Source of the DNA: Hymenobacter amundsenii
GTDB taxonomy: Bacteria; Bacteroidota; Bacteroidia; Cytophagales; Hymenobacteraceae
Reading direction: 5' to 3'
Length of the DNA: 64,000 nt
NCBI RefSeq assembly: GCF_002204745.1
Contig: NZ_NIRR01000023.1
Location: forward strand, 1-64,000
Position numbers and translations under genes: made by a program. Below are positions 17,288 through 24,944 of the stretch, piece after piece (the stretch's first letter is position 1; each line of letters starts with the position of its first letter). Below the pieces are notes generated by a model that saw nothing but the letters and a program-made list of their open reading frames with translations, made no database searches and was not told the DNA's origin.

Positions 17288-18820
17288 CTAGGGCCCTTCC
17301 ACCAGCGCCTCGCCCCGCTCAAAATCATACAGTGTTAGCGCCCTTAATCGGTAGTGGGCCACCCAGGCGGCGCGCAGGGCCCCGATATAGGCGCGGCGGG
17401 CTTGGTCCTTTTCGGCGGTGGCGATGGTGAGGTCGGTGAGGCTGATGCGGCCGACTTGGTAGGTGGCCTGGGCAATGGCGTAGCGCTGGCGGGCCAGGGT
17501 ATCGGCGCGGGCGGCCAGGGCGAACTGGGTGGCCAGGGGGCCGAGCTGGGCGGCTTGCACCCGCACGCTCTGCTCGAAGGTGGCTTCTTCCTGCTGCACG
17601 TCGGTTTGCACCTGTTGGCGGGTTAGTTGGGCGGTTTTTACGGTAGCCTGCCGCCGGCCCCAGTCCACGAGGGGTACCGCGAAGGTGAGCTGCACCTGCT
17701 GCTGCTGTTGCAGGGCGGCGTAGGTATCCCAGAGGTTGGGGGCCTGGTTGATGTAGCCTAAGTTGGCCGAAAGCGTGGCCTGGAACCCAGTAGTGCCACG
17801 GGCCAGGGCCACGGTGCGTTCGGCTTCGAGCAGGCGGCGGCGGAAGCCCAGCACCAAGGCCCGGTTCTGGCGGGCCTGCGCCAGCGCCAGCGCGGGCGGC
17901 ACCACCGGGCGCGGGGCGGCGGCGGGCACCGTCAGGCGCAGGCTTTCGGCGGGCAGGCCGGTGTAGGCTTGCAGCTCCACGGCGGCGTTTTGGGCATCGA
18001 GGCGGGCCTGCACTTCGGCCTGCTGGGCCGTGAGCAGGTTGAGTTCGAGGCGCAGCAGGTCGCTTTGGGAGAGGCGTCCGAGGCCGTACCGCTCCCGGCC
18101 CAGGCGCAGCAGCTTGGCGTTGGCCTGGGCGTTCTGGCCCGCCACCTGGGCATTTATCTGCTGGCTCAGCACATCAAAATACAGCTCCGTGATGCGCTGG
18201 GCAATGGTTTCGCGCTCCTCCACGTACTGCCGCTGGCTTTCCTGGTAGCGTAGCGGTTCCAGCCGTCGGGCCCAGCGCAAGTCGTTGAAGCGGCCCAGCG
18301 GTTGGCTTAGGCCCACAACCACCGGCTGGTTGTTGTAGCGCCGCAGCCCCCCGTTGAAATCGTCGAACCGCTGCACTTCGGAGGCCACGAATACCTGCCC
18401 GCCCGTCAGGCCGATGTTCTGGCTGAGGGTGAGGGCCAGGTTGGAGTTGTTGAGGCGCACGGCCCGGAAATCGGTGGTGCCATCGGGCTGCACCACCGGC
18501 GTTACGGCCCGGCTGAACCCCGGCAGCGTGCCCTGCAAGCCCAGCTGGGGCCGGTAGTTGGCCCGGTAGCCCCGCCACTGCCAGTAGCTTTGGTCGCGGC
18601 TGGTGCTGGCCTGCCGCGCCACCGCCGACTGGCTGAGGGCCTGGCGGATGACGTCGTTTAAGCTGATAGCTGCCTCTTCCCTTGGGCTAACAGCTGTTTG
18701 CTGATAGCTATTCGCTATTCTGCTCGTATCCTGCTTGACAACGGCTGCCGGCTGAGCGTTGGCTTCCAGATTGAAAAAGCTAACAGCTAACAGCTGAAGG
18801 CTAATAGCTAAATTTTTCAT
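17288..18820 (-). CDS. TolC-family outer membrane efflux protein
   Basis: Outer-membrane channel of the tripartite pump. After the signal peptide (cleavage near EANAQ) come two TolC repeats. Long coiled-coil helices cover about 185-280 and 380-470 (RITELYFDVLSQQINAQVAGQNAQAN and ARQRYAIAQATYQVGRISLTDL), and barrel strands contain RPQLGLQG and ATLSANLGYI. Its start overlaps the adaptor stop by four bases (ATGA), so adaptor and channel are coupled. The first 55 codons are built on TTAGC/ATAGC/ATCAGC repeats of a kind that occurs in intergenic DNA elsewhere in the window, so the signal peptide may be repeat-derived. Confidence 0.92.
   Translation of the reverse strand: MKNLAISLQLLAVSFFNLEANAQPAAVVKQDTSRIANSYQQTAVSPREEAAISLNDVIRQALSQSAVARQASTSRDQSYWQWRGYRANYRPQLGLQGTLPGFSRAVTPVVQPDGTTDFRAVRLNNSNLALTLSQNIGLTGGQVFVASEVQRFDDFNGGLRRYNNQPVVVGLSQPLGRFNDLRWARRLEPLRYQESQRQYVEERETIAQRITELYFDVLSQQINAQVAGQNAQANAKLLRLGRERYGLGRLSQSDLLRLELNLLTAQQAEVQARLDAQNAAVELQAYTGLPAESLRLTVPAAAPRPVVPPALALAQARQNRALVLGFRRRLLEAERTVALARGTTGFQATLSANLGYINQAPNLWDTYAALQQQQQVQLTFAVPLVDWGRRQATVKTAQLTRQQVQTDVQQEEATFEQSVRVQAAQLGPLATQFALAARADTLARQRYAIAQATYQVGRISLTDLTIATAEKDQARRAYIGALRAAWVAHYRLRALTLYDFERGEALVEGP
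18662..18815. repeat. AGCTRWTAGCT-type repeat tract inside the TolC signal-peptide region
   Basis: Multiple copies of short words such as AGCTGATAGCT, CTAACAGCTG, GCTAACAGCTAACAGCTG and GCTAATAGCT lie at 18662-18715 and 18778-18811. Similar words (GTTAGCTGTTAGCTGACAG) occur in the intergenic region near 46515. The tract is read as coding sequence here. Confidence 0.5.
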
Positions 18821-20061
18821 TGGATAGTTAGTTCAGGCGTGTCGAGGTGGTCTTTCATGTCGGAGACGACGATTTGCTCGCCGGGGCGCAGGCCGCCGGT
18901 TACCTGCACGTAATCGAAGTTGCTGGCCCCAAACTGCACAGTGCGGCGAGTGGCGCGGCCGTCTTTCACCACGAATACCGGCTGCTCCTTGCCGCCCTGG
19001 TAGAAGGGGCCATTTTTCACCCGTATTACACCCCGCAGGGAGTTGGTGACCACGAACACGTCGGTGCGCAGGTTGGGGCGCAGGGCCGGGTGGTGGTCCC
19101 GGGCCAGGGTGGCGTAGAAGGTCACGGTGCCCTTGTCCACGGTGGGGCTTACGGTGCTGATGGTGCCGCGCAAATCGAGGTCGTTGATGCGGACGATAAC
19201 CGGGTCGTTGGGGTGCAGGGCGTCGGCGTAGGTGTCGGAAATGGTGGCCCGCACCCGGAAGTGGGTCAGGTCGGCCACCCGGGCCAGCGGGTCGCCGGCC
19301 TGCACGGTGGTGCCCAGGCCATCGTTGAGCCAGGTGAGCACGCCCGGCTGCTGGCTACTGATGTTGGCCTGGGCCAGCTTGCCGGCCAGCTCAGTAATGC
19401 TGCGCTGCTGCATCTGCACCGTGAAACCCAGCTCCCGGCGGTCGGCGGCGTTGGCGGCCCGCTGGTTGGCAATTTGCTCGCTCAGGCGCTGCTGCTCCAG
19501 CTGAGCTACTTTTAAGTTCAGTTCGGCCTGCCGTACGCTTTCGGCCGTGCCGCCGCCCACTTTCAGCAAGTACTGCTCGTCGCGCAACGCCGATTGCAGG
19601 CTGTTGACCCGCACCTGCTGCACTCGTTGCTGCGCTTGCAGGTCGCTGAGGGCTTTTTCGAGGGTGAGCTGGAGCTGGCTGCCGCGGTTGCGGTTCTGCT
19701 GCTGCTCGTCTTGGAGCTTGGCCAGGGCCGACTCGGTCAGGTCGCGGTCCAGCTCCAGAATCGGCTGGCCCGGCTGTACGCGGCTACCCACCGCCACCAG
19801 AGTCCGCCGGATAGTGCTGGCAATGGGGCTGGTAATAACCGCCTCCCGGGCCGGAATAACCACGCCGGCCGCCGTGAGCGAAGCTTCCACGTCGCCGGTT
19901 TCGGCGCGGGCCAGCAAAATGGCATTACGCTCCAGGCTGGGCTGGAGCACCGTGCGGAAGGCCAGCAGCGCCACGCCCAGGGCCAGCAGTAGCCCGGCGC
20001 CCAGCAGCCAGCGGCGGCGCTGGCGGCGGTTTTGGGTGGTAGTTGGAATGGCTCTGTCCAT
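18817..20061 (-). CDS. HlyD/MacA-type periplasmic adaptor
   Basis: Membrane fusion protein linking the FtsX permeases to TolC. One N-terminal membrane helix (WLLGAGLLLALGVALLAF, about 18-36) is followed by a lipoyl half (VVIPAREAVITSPIASTI) and a long coiled-coil hairpin at about 105-215 (LAKLQDEQQQNRNRGSQLQ to QQRLSEQIANQRA). The second lipoyl half (QPGVLTWLNDGLGTTVQAGDPLARVAD) and beta-barrel and membrane-proximal domains to the end (GLRPGEQIVVSDMKDHL) complete it. First gene of the minus-strand efflux cluster. It has a near-consensus sigma-54 promoter 37 bp before the start and a 16-bp palindrome further upstream. Confidence 0.92.
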   Translation of the reverse strand: MDRAIPTTTQNRRQRRRWLLGAGLLLALGVALLAFRTVLQPSLERNAILLARAETGDVEASLTAAGVVIPAREAVITSPIASTIRRTLVAVGSRVQPGQPILELDRDLTESALAKLQDEQQQNRNRGSQLQLTLEKALSDLQAQQRVQQVRVNSLQSALRDEQYLLKVGGGTAESVRQAELNLKVAQLEQQRLSEQIANQRAANAADRRELGFTVQMQQRSITELAGKLAQANISSQQPGVLTWLNDGLGTTVQAGDPLARVADLTHFRVRATISDTYADALHPNDPVIVRINDLDLRGTISTVSPTVDKGTVTFYATLARDHHPALRPNLRTDVFVVTNSLRGVIRVKNGPFYQGGKEQPVFVVKDGRATRRTVQFGASNFDYVQVTGGLRPGEQIVVSDMKDHLDTPELTIQ

Positions 20062-20097
20062 TTTCGTACAGCTAGAAGGAAGGTTCTACCCAACGAA

Positions 20098-20113
20098 TCC
20101 AACGGCCATGCCA
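20098..20113 (-). promoter_or_regulatory. candidate sigma-54 (-24/-12) promoter of the efflux operon
   Basis: Minus strand reads TGGCATGGCCGTTGGA. Against the consensus TGGCAC-N5-TTGCA it keeps GG at -24, the exact 10-nt gap and TTG at -12, but has GG instead of GC at -12. The predicted start would be about 25 nt before the adaptor ATG. An NtrC-type activator is encoded in the same cluster. Confidence 0.55.
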
Positions 20114-20178
20114 TTTGTATAATCAATTATCATTCAGATTTTTACAATCTATACAGATAATTGCACCGGTGATAAATA

Positions 20179-20194
20179 TGTCCGAAACCGGACA
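20179..20194. promoter_or_regulatory. perfect TGTCCG-AAAC-CGGACA palindrome, putative enhancer site
   Basis: A 6+6 bp perfect inverted repeat with a 4-nt gap, about 66 bp upstream of the candidate -24 element. It recurs at 17231 and, in weaker form, at 17107. The spacing is plausible for a sigma-54 activator. Confidence 0.6.
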
Positions 20195-20448
20195 GCTGTG
20201 CGGTTATGCACTGGGGGCAGGAGGTGGTAGTAGCAACCACTCCCTGCCCTACCCCGTGGCGCCACTGGCCGCCGGAATAATAATGGCCCCGGGCAACTGT
20301 TCCCATGCCCCGCCCATCTACCCTCCTGCCTCCACAAATAAAGGCTGCGCCGGACCGGGTATGTCTGGTGAAGCACCCCAAATACGGCTAAATCCAGCGT
20401 TTTCAGGGAATAGCAAAATTAATATACACAGTACCTTGCGTTACATAG

Positions 20449-20456
20449 TACCTTTG
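20449..20456 (+). promoter_or_regulatory. TACCTTTG -7 element upstream of the second receptor
   Basis: Exact match to TAnnTTTG. The nearest TTG (20436-20438) is only 10 nt upstream, so a good -33 box is missing. If it is used, the receptor mRNA has a leader of about 300 nt. Confidence 0.4.
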
Positions 20457-20760
20457 CCTACCTTTGGTTTGTTGATTAACTGATCTTCCGGCCGCGATGC
20501 TGCCCCTGAACGGGAGCCCGCCGCGGCCGATACCCCAAGCACCACCTTCGCGCCAATCGGGCCGGGTGGGAGGCCCCAGTCGGAAACCCCGGTTTCCCAC
20601 TGCCGCCCGCTGTATTTGGGGTAGTTGGCACCCGCCTGGTGGCGGTTTGTGCCCCTGCACCTCACGTCTGAATTGCTGGCAACTGTGCCACCCCGGCGGA
20701 ACCGCGGCCGCCGGGAACGGCCTCTCTTTGCCCGATTTTTCGTCCAACACTTCCTCTACC

Positions 20761-23241
20761 ATGACTTCCTCTTCTACTTTCGGCCGGACCCTGCGGGGCC
20801 TGGGGTTCCTCACTGTGCTCTTTCCATTGGCCGCCACGGCCCAGCAGCAGCCGACCGGCTACGTGGCCGGCACCTTGCTCGACCAGAGCACCGGTCAGGC
20901 CCTGCCCTTCACGAGTGTGGTGGTGCTGCGGGCCCAGGATTCGAGCTTCGTGGCCGGAGCCGAAACCCTCGAAAATGGCAGCTTCCGGCTCGAAAAACTG
21001 GGTTTGGGTAGTTACCTGCTCAAAACGTCGGCTATTGGCTACCAGGGTTTTCGCCGCGCGGTAAACCTCACCACCGCCGCGCCCGGCGTGCAGTTGGGCG
21101 TTATCAAACTGACCTCGACTACGACCCAGCTGAAAGGCGTAACGGTGACGGGCGAGCGGGCCACGGTGGAAAACGAGCCGGGCAAGCGCGTGATTAACGT
21201 GGAAAAAGACCTGGCCAGCGTAGGTGGCATGGCCACCGACGTGCTGCGCAACGTGCCCTCGGTGGCCGTAGATGCCGGTGGCAGCGTGAGCCTGCGTGGG
21301 TCTTCGAACCTGACCATCCTCATCGACGGCAAGCCCAGCGGCGGCAGCAACGGTGGGCCGGGCCTGCGCCTCGACCAGATTCCGGCCTCCCGCATTGCCA
21401 GCATCGAGGTGATGACCAACCCCTCGGCCAAGTACGATGCCCAGGGCACGGGCGTCATCAACATCATCCTGAAAAAGCAAACCAAAAACGGCGTAAACGG
21501 CACGGCCAGCTTGTTGGGCGGCACCCGCGACAAGTACAACGCCAGCCTGAGCCTCAACCGTAAGCAGGGGCCCGCCAACCTGAGCCTGAGCTATAACCGC
21601 CAGGACGAAACCTACCGGGAACTCGTCCGCAACAGCCAAACCAGCGGCTTGGTAACCACCCGCCAAGACGGCACCGGCCTGGAGCGCAACTTCTCGCACA
21701 GCCTCGATTTGGGTCTCAACTACGAGCTTAATAAGGAGCAGAGCCTGAGCCTGAGCGTGAACCCGACCTGGCAGCAGGAGGCCAACCGGGCCGAGCAGCG
21801 GCTGAGCACCACCCGCCCGAACGAGCCCACCACCACCCAGCAAGGCGTGCAGCAGCTCGACGTGGATGTGCGCATTCTGCAGAACGTGGCCAACTACCGC
21901 CGCACCTGGGAGCAGCACCCCGGCCGCGAACTGACCGCCACCGCCGGGGCCGTGCTCATTGGGGCCGACGTGCCGGTAACGCAAACCTTGGAAAGCGGGG
22001 CCCTCACAAGCTGGCGCCAGCAAACGGACGTCAAGGCCCAGATTTATTTCTCCCAGCTCGATTTCACGCTGCCGCTGGCCCACGATAAGGGCAAGCTCGA
22101 AACCGGCCTCAAAGTGGAGCAGCAGCGCAGCCAGGGCAACTCCGACTTGTTCAGCCAGCAGCCCGACGCGCCCGGCGGCTACCTGCGCGACCCCGCCCGC
22201 TCGCTGGCCTACGACTACCGCCAAACTGTGCCGGCCGCCTACGCTACTTACCAGCGCGGCTGGGCCAACCATTGGAACGCCCAGGCCGGCCTGCGCACCG
22301 AGTACACCCGCGTGAATGGTGCGGTAGAAGGTGGCCTGGGCCAGTTCGACCTCGACTACCTGGGCCTGTTCCCGACGGCCAGCGTAAGCCACCGCTTCGG
22401 GCAGCGCGACACGGCCAAGGCCAACGAGCAGCCCCAGCAGCTGTCCTTCAGCTACGCCCGCCGCCTCAACCGTCCCGGTTTCATGCAGCAGCTGGCCGTC
22501 CCGATTTACCAGGACCCACGCTTCTACCGCCTCGGCAACCCCACGCTGCGGGCCGAATTCAGCCACAACCTGGAGCTGGGCCACCAGCTGAACCTACCCG
22601 GCGGGGCCGAAATCACGACGACGCTGTTCGGGCGCTTCACCAACAACTCAATTCAGCGCCTGCGCGACGTAGACACGGTGGCCACCAACCGCAACCCCGC
22701 CGCCGGCCTGGTGCTGGTGGAAACCTACCGCAACCTGGGCAACACGACCAATGTGGGGCTCGAACTCACCTGGAGCCAGCCGATTACGGCCTGGTGGAAG
22801 GTGCAGGCCAATGGTTCGATCTACCGCGCCCAGCTCCAGACCAACGCCCTCGACGCCGGCTCGCGCCGGGCCCTGAGCGGCACGGTGCGCCTCAACCAGA
22901 ACTTCAGCCCCACGCCCGCCCTCGACGTGCAGCTGACCGGCTCCTACCGTTCGGCCACCCTCACGGCCCAGGGCCGGCAGCTGGCCACCGGCGGCCTCGA
23001 AGTAGCCCTGCGCCAGCGCCTGTGGCAAAACCGCGCCGCCCTCACGTTGCGCGTTTCCGACCTGCTCAACACCCAAGTACGCCGGGCCGAGGTCAACTCG
23101 CCCGAGTTGCAATCCACGCTCTACACCAAGCCCGAAACCCGGGTTGGCTGGCTGGGCTTCACCTGGTACATTGGGGCCAGCAAAGCCAAAGCCGGCCGCA
23201 TTGAGGCCGCCCCAGCCGGTGGCGGCGGGTTCGGGGGCTAG
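20761..23241 (+). CDS. TonB-dependent receptor-like outer membrane beta-barrel protein
   Basis: The signal peptide (RTLRGLGFLTVLFPLAATAQQ) is followed by a carboxypeptidase-regulatory-like domain (about 30-115, GTLLDQSTGQALPFTSVVVL). A plug (about 120-215, VLRNVPSVAVDAGGSVSLRG and ILIDGKPSGG, then IEVMTNPSAKYDAQGTGVIN) and an OMP_b-brl_3-type barrel follow to the C-terminal WLGFTWYIG. The tail is glycine-rich. The plug and barrel fit the 'outer membrane beta-barrel family' TonB receptors of Bacteroidota, often linked to peptide or metal uptake; the ligand is not predictable. I start at MTSSSTF, where the signal peptide begins. An in-frame start at 20497 would add 88 residues of unnatural composition. 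The GC-rich leader of about 300 nt between the -7 element and the ATG is unusual. Confidence 0.9.
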   Translation: MTSSSTFGRTLRGLGFLTVLFPLAATAQQQPTGYVAGTLLDQSTGQALPFTSVVVLRAQDSSFVAGAETLENGSFRLEKLGLGSYLLKTSAIGYQGFRRAVNLTTAAPGVQLGVIKLTSTTTQLKGVTVTGERATVENEPGKRVINVEKDLASVGGMATDVLRNVPSVAVDAGGSVSLRGSSNLTILIDGKPSGGSNGGPGLRLDQIPASRIASIEVMTNPSAKYDAQGTGVINIILKKQTKNGVNGTASLLGGTRDKYNASLSLNRKQGPANLSLSYNRQDETYRELVRNSQTSGLVTTRQDGTGLERNFSHSLDLGLNYELNKEQSLSLSVNPTWQQEANRAEQRLSTTRPNEPTTTQQGVQQLDVDVRILQNVANYRRTWEQHPGRELTATAGAVLIGADVPVTQTLESGALTSWRQQTDVKAQIYFSQLDFTLPLAHDKGKLETGLKVEQQRSQGNSDLFSQQPDAPGGYLRDPARSLAYDYRQTVPAAYATYQRGWANHWNAQAGLRTEYTRVNGAVEGGLGQFDLDYLGLFPTASVSHRFGQRDTAKANEQPQQLSFSYARRLNRPGFMQQLAVPIYQDPRFYRLGNPTLRAEFSHNLELGHQLNLPGGAEITTTLFGRFTNNSIQRLRDVDTVATNRNPAAGLVLVETYRNLGNTTNVGLELTWSQPITAWWKVQANGSIYRAQLQTNALDAGSRRALSGTVRLNQNFSPTPALDVQLTGSYRSATLTAQGRQLATGGLEVALRQRLWQNRAALTLRVSDLLNTQVRRAEVNSPELQSTLYTKPETRVGWLGFTWYIGASKAKAGRIEAAPAGGGGFGG

Positions 23242-23368
23242 ATTTTGGCGGGAAATTGGTGACTACTCGGCGTGGGTAGCACCGGCCCCTGAGCCTCCGG
23301 ACTGCCCCGCCTGCTGGCACCCGCGTCGTCCGCTTTATATCCCTTGGGGAAGCGGAAACCTGCCATTT

Positions 23369-23661
23369 TTACCCTGAATTGCGTGGATAGCTGGATTTAG
23401 CGTCGTAGAGTACGCCTTTGTCAACCAACTCCTTATGCGTGGAAACGAAGCCAACCGTACGTGCAAGCCAGGCGGATAAGGCGGGCGGCACGGCTACCAA
23501 AGTCCCTGTTACTACCATCATTCTATGCGCGGTTCCAAGTGCATTTACCTGCCGAGGTCCGGGCCAGGGGCCGTGAGTTGTTCGAGGGGAATATCGTAGG
23601 CCCCGGCGGCTTCGGCCGGGGCAAGCAGGCCCAGGGCCACGCTGGCACGCGCTTTCGTTGT
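23369..23661 (-). pseudogene. possible decayed coding region, unidentified
   Basis: The 490-nt gap between the receptor and the esterase holds no intact gene. On the minus strand two protein-like fragments in different frames follow one another. The first (23661-23545) includes VALGLLAPAEAAGAYDIPL and stops at TAA. The second (about 23510-23369) includes ARTVGFVSTHKELVDKGVLY and also stops at TAA. They read like parts of one frameshifted gene, but I cannot name the family, and chance open frames are possible in GC-rich DNA. Confidence 0.25.
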
Positions 23662-23729
23662 TTAACTTCTGGAAGGTATTAAGAGCTTCTCTGTGTTAGC
23701 TAAATGCTTTGATGGAAGGGAGCCTGGCT

Positions 23730-24632
23730 CTACTTTTTCTCTAGAAATTCAAATACCTGCTTGTATGCTGCCGCCAATTCGCTGGCGGAGGGGCTGTGGT
23801 GTCCTTCGGGCACTAACAGAACGGTGTTTTTCCTTGGGTCCTGCTGGAGCTGGTCCACAAACCGGGTGAAGGTAACGGGCGGCACCTGGTCGTCCTGGCC
23901 CCCCTGCCAGATGAAAAAGGGCGGGTCGCGCGGGTCCAGGTAGGTCAGCGGCTCGTACTGCCGGGTCATTGCCTGCGGGGCGTACCCGGTGGTTTCGGGG
24001 AACAGTGCCAGCCCGATTTCTTTCATGATGGGCTCCGGGTGGTTCATGAACACCGTTTCCACAACGTCGAGTCCACCCACCGGCCCGGAGAAGTTAACCA
24101 CCCCGGCGATGCGGATTCCTGGGGCGAGCGGGTGCGGGTAAGTAGGGTCGTTGGCAGTTACCGCCACCAAGCTAGCAATGTGGGCCCCGGCGGAAAAGCC
24201 CGATAGCACGACCCGCTTCAAATCCAGGGGGTAGGCTTCGCGGTGCGCCGCCAGAAAATTGAGGGCCAGCGTCAAGTCTTCCGTAGCCACAGGAATACCC
24301 CGTTTCAGCCGGTAATTGAGATTGACAACCGTAACGCCTTTTTCCAGGTAGGGCTGAATGTACCGCTCTTCCTTGGCCTTGTCGCTGAGATAGTAGCCCC
24401 CGCCGTGCAGGAAAATGAGGATATATTTTTCAGCGCGTCGCTCTGCAGCATCGGCCGGCAGGTACACATCCAGGGTCTGCTGCTGATCGGCTCCGTAGGG
24501 CACGTCCTTGGTAACAACGTAGGCGGCCTTGACCTGGGCTGGGGTTCTATCGGCCAAGGTGGCCGGTTTTACGGAACAGGAAGCTAGAACCGTTGAAGCG
24601 ACGACGCAGGGCCAAAACAGCGAGGGATGCAT
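23730..24632 (-). CDS. alpha/beta-hydrolase lipoprotein (esterase, BD-FAE/carboxylesterase-like)
   Basis: Predicted lipoprotein with signal sequence and lipobox VLASC (Cys19). The fold markers are oxyanion motif HGGGYY (about 75-80), nucleophile elbow GFSAGAH, acid D in GGQDDQVPP and His in EGHHSPS. The HGGG plus GxSxG combination places it with the hormone-sensitive-lipase / BD-FAE esterases that cleave short acyl esters or acetylated sugars. The Cys after a hydrophobic stretch predicts envelope anchoring. Divergent from the amidase gene; the shared upstream region has no clear promoter. Confidence 0.88.
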   Translation of the reverse strand: MHPSLFWPCVVASTVLASCSVKPATLADRTPAQVKAAYVVTKDVPYGADQQQTLDVYLPADAAERRAEKYILIFLHGGGYYLSDKAKEERYIQPYLEKGVTVVNLNYRLKRGIPVATEDLTLALNFLAAHREAYPLDLKRVVLSGFSAGAHIASLVAVTANDPTYPHPLAPGIRIAGVVNFSGPVGGLDVVETVFMNHPEPIMKEIGLALFPETTGYAPQAMTRQYEPLTYLDPRDPPFFIWQGGQDDQVPPVTFTRFVDQLQQDPRKNTVLLVPEGHHSPSASELAAAYKQVFEFLEKK

Positions 24633-24944
24633 AAGCTAGGGGGGATAAGGAAAGGAGGCCGTTGGTAGCGCCGCAGGATGCGGGTGGGCGGCAGGAAAAC
24701 CGTCACCGTGCCCAGAGGTAGCTAAACCAAAAGTAAGCGCTAGCCGGCCTAATTCTGCAAAGCGCATAGCGAAGCACCCGAAAAGGCAAACGCGGCCGAT
24801 GGCCACAGGGCGGCGCGATGGCGGCGCGCAAACCGGGCCGACCAAAGCAACGTGAGGGCAAGGCGCGGGCGCGGCAGAAAAACCCTATTTTCGGCCAGGT
24901 GCCGACACTTGTTTCTACTCTCGCCCTATTTCCCGCGCCCGGCT

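Noticed and set aside
20457..20760. Cobalamin riboswitch in the long leader of the second receptor
   Set aside because: A CCCACTG word resembles part of the motif, but no B12 box and no convincing stems were found.
20662..22584. 640-codon open frame antisense to the second TonB receptor
   Set aside because: It lies fully opposite a strong receptor gene and is rich in Ala, Gly, Val and His, as expected for the complement of GC-rich coding sequence. It has no domain or signal.
23461..23682. 73-codon plus-strand frame in the gap after the receptor
   Set aside because: Arginine-rich, no signal or motif, no promoter; likely chance or the complement of the minus-strand fragments.
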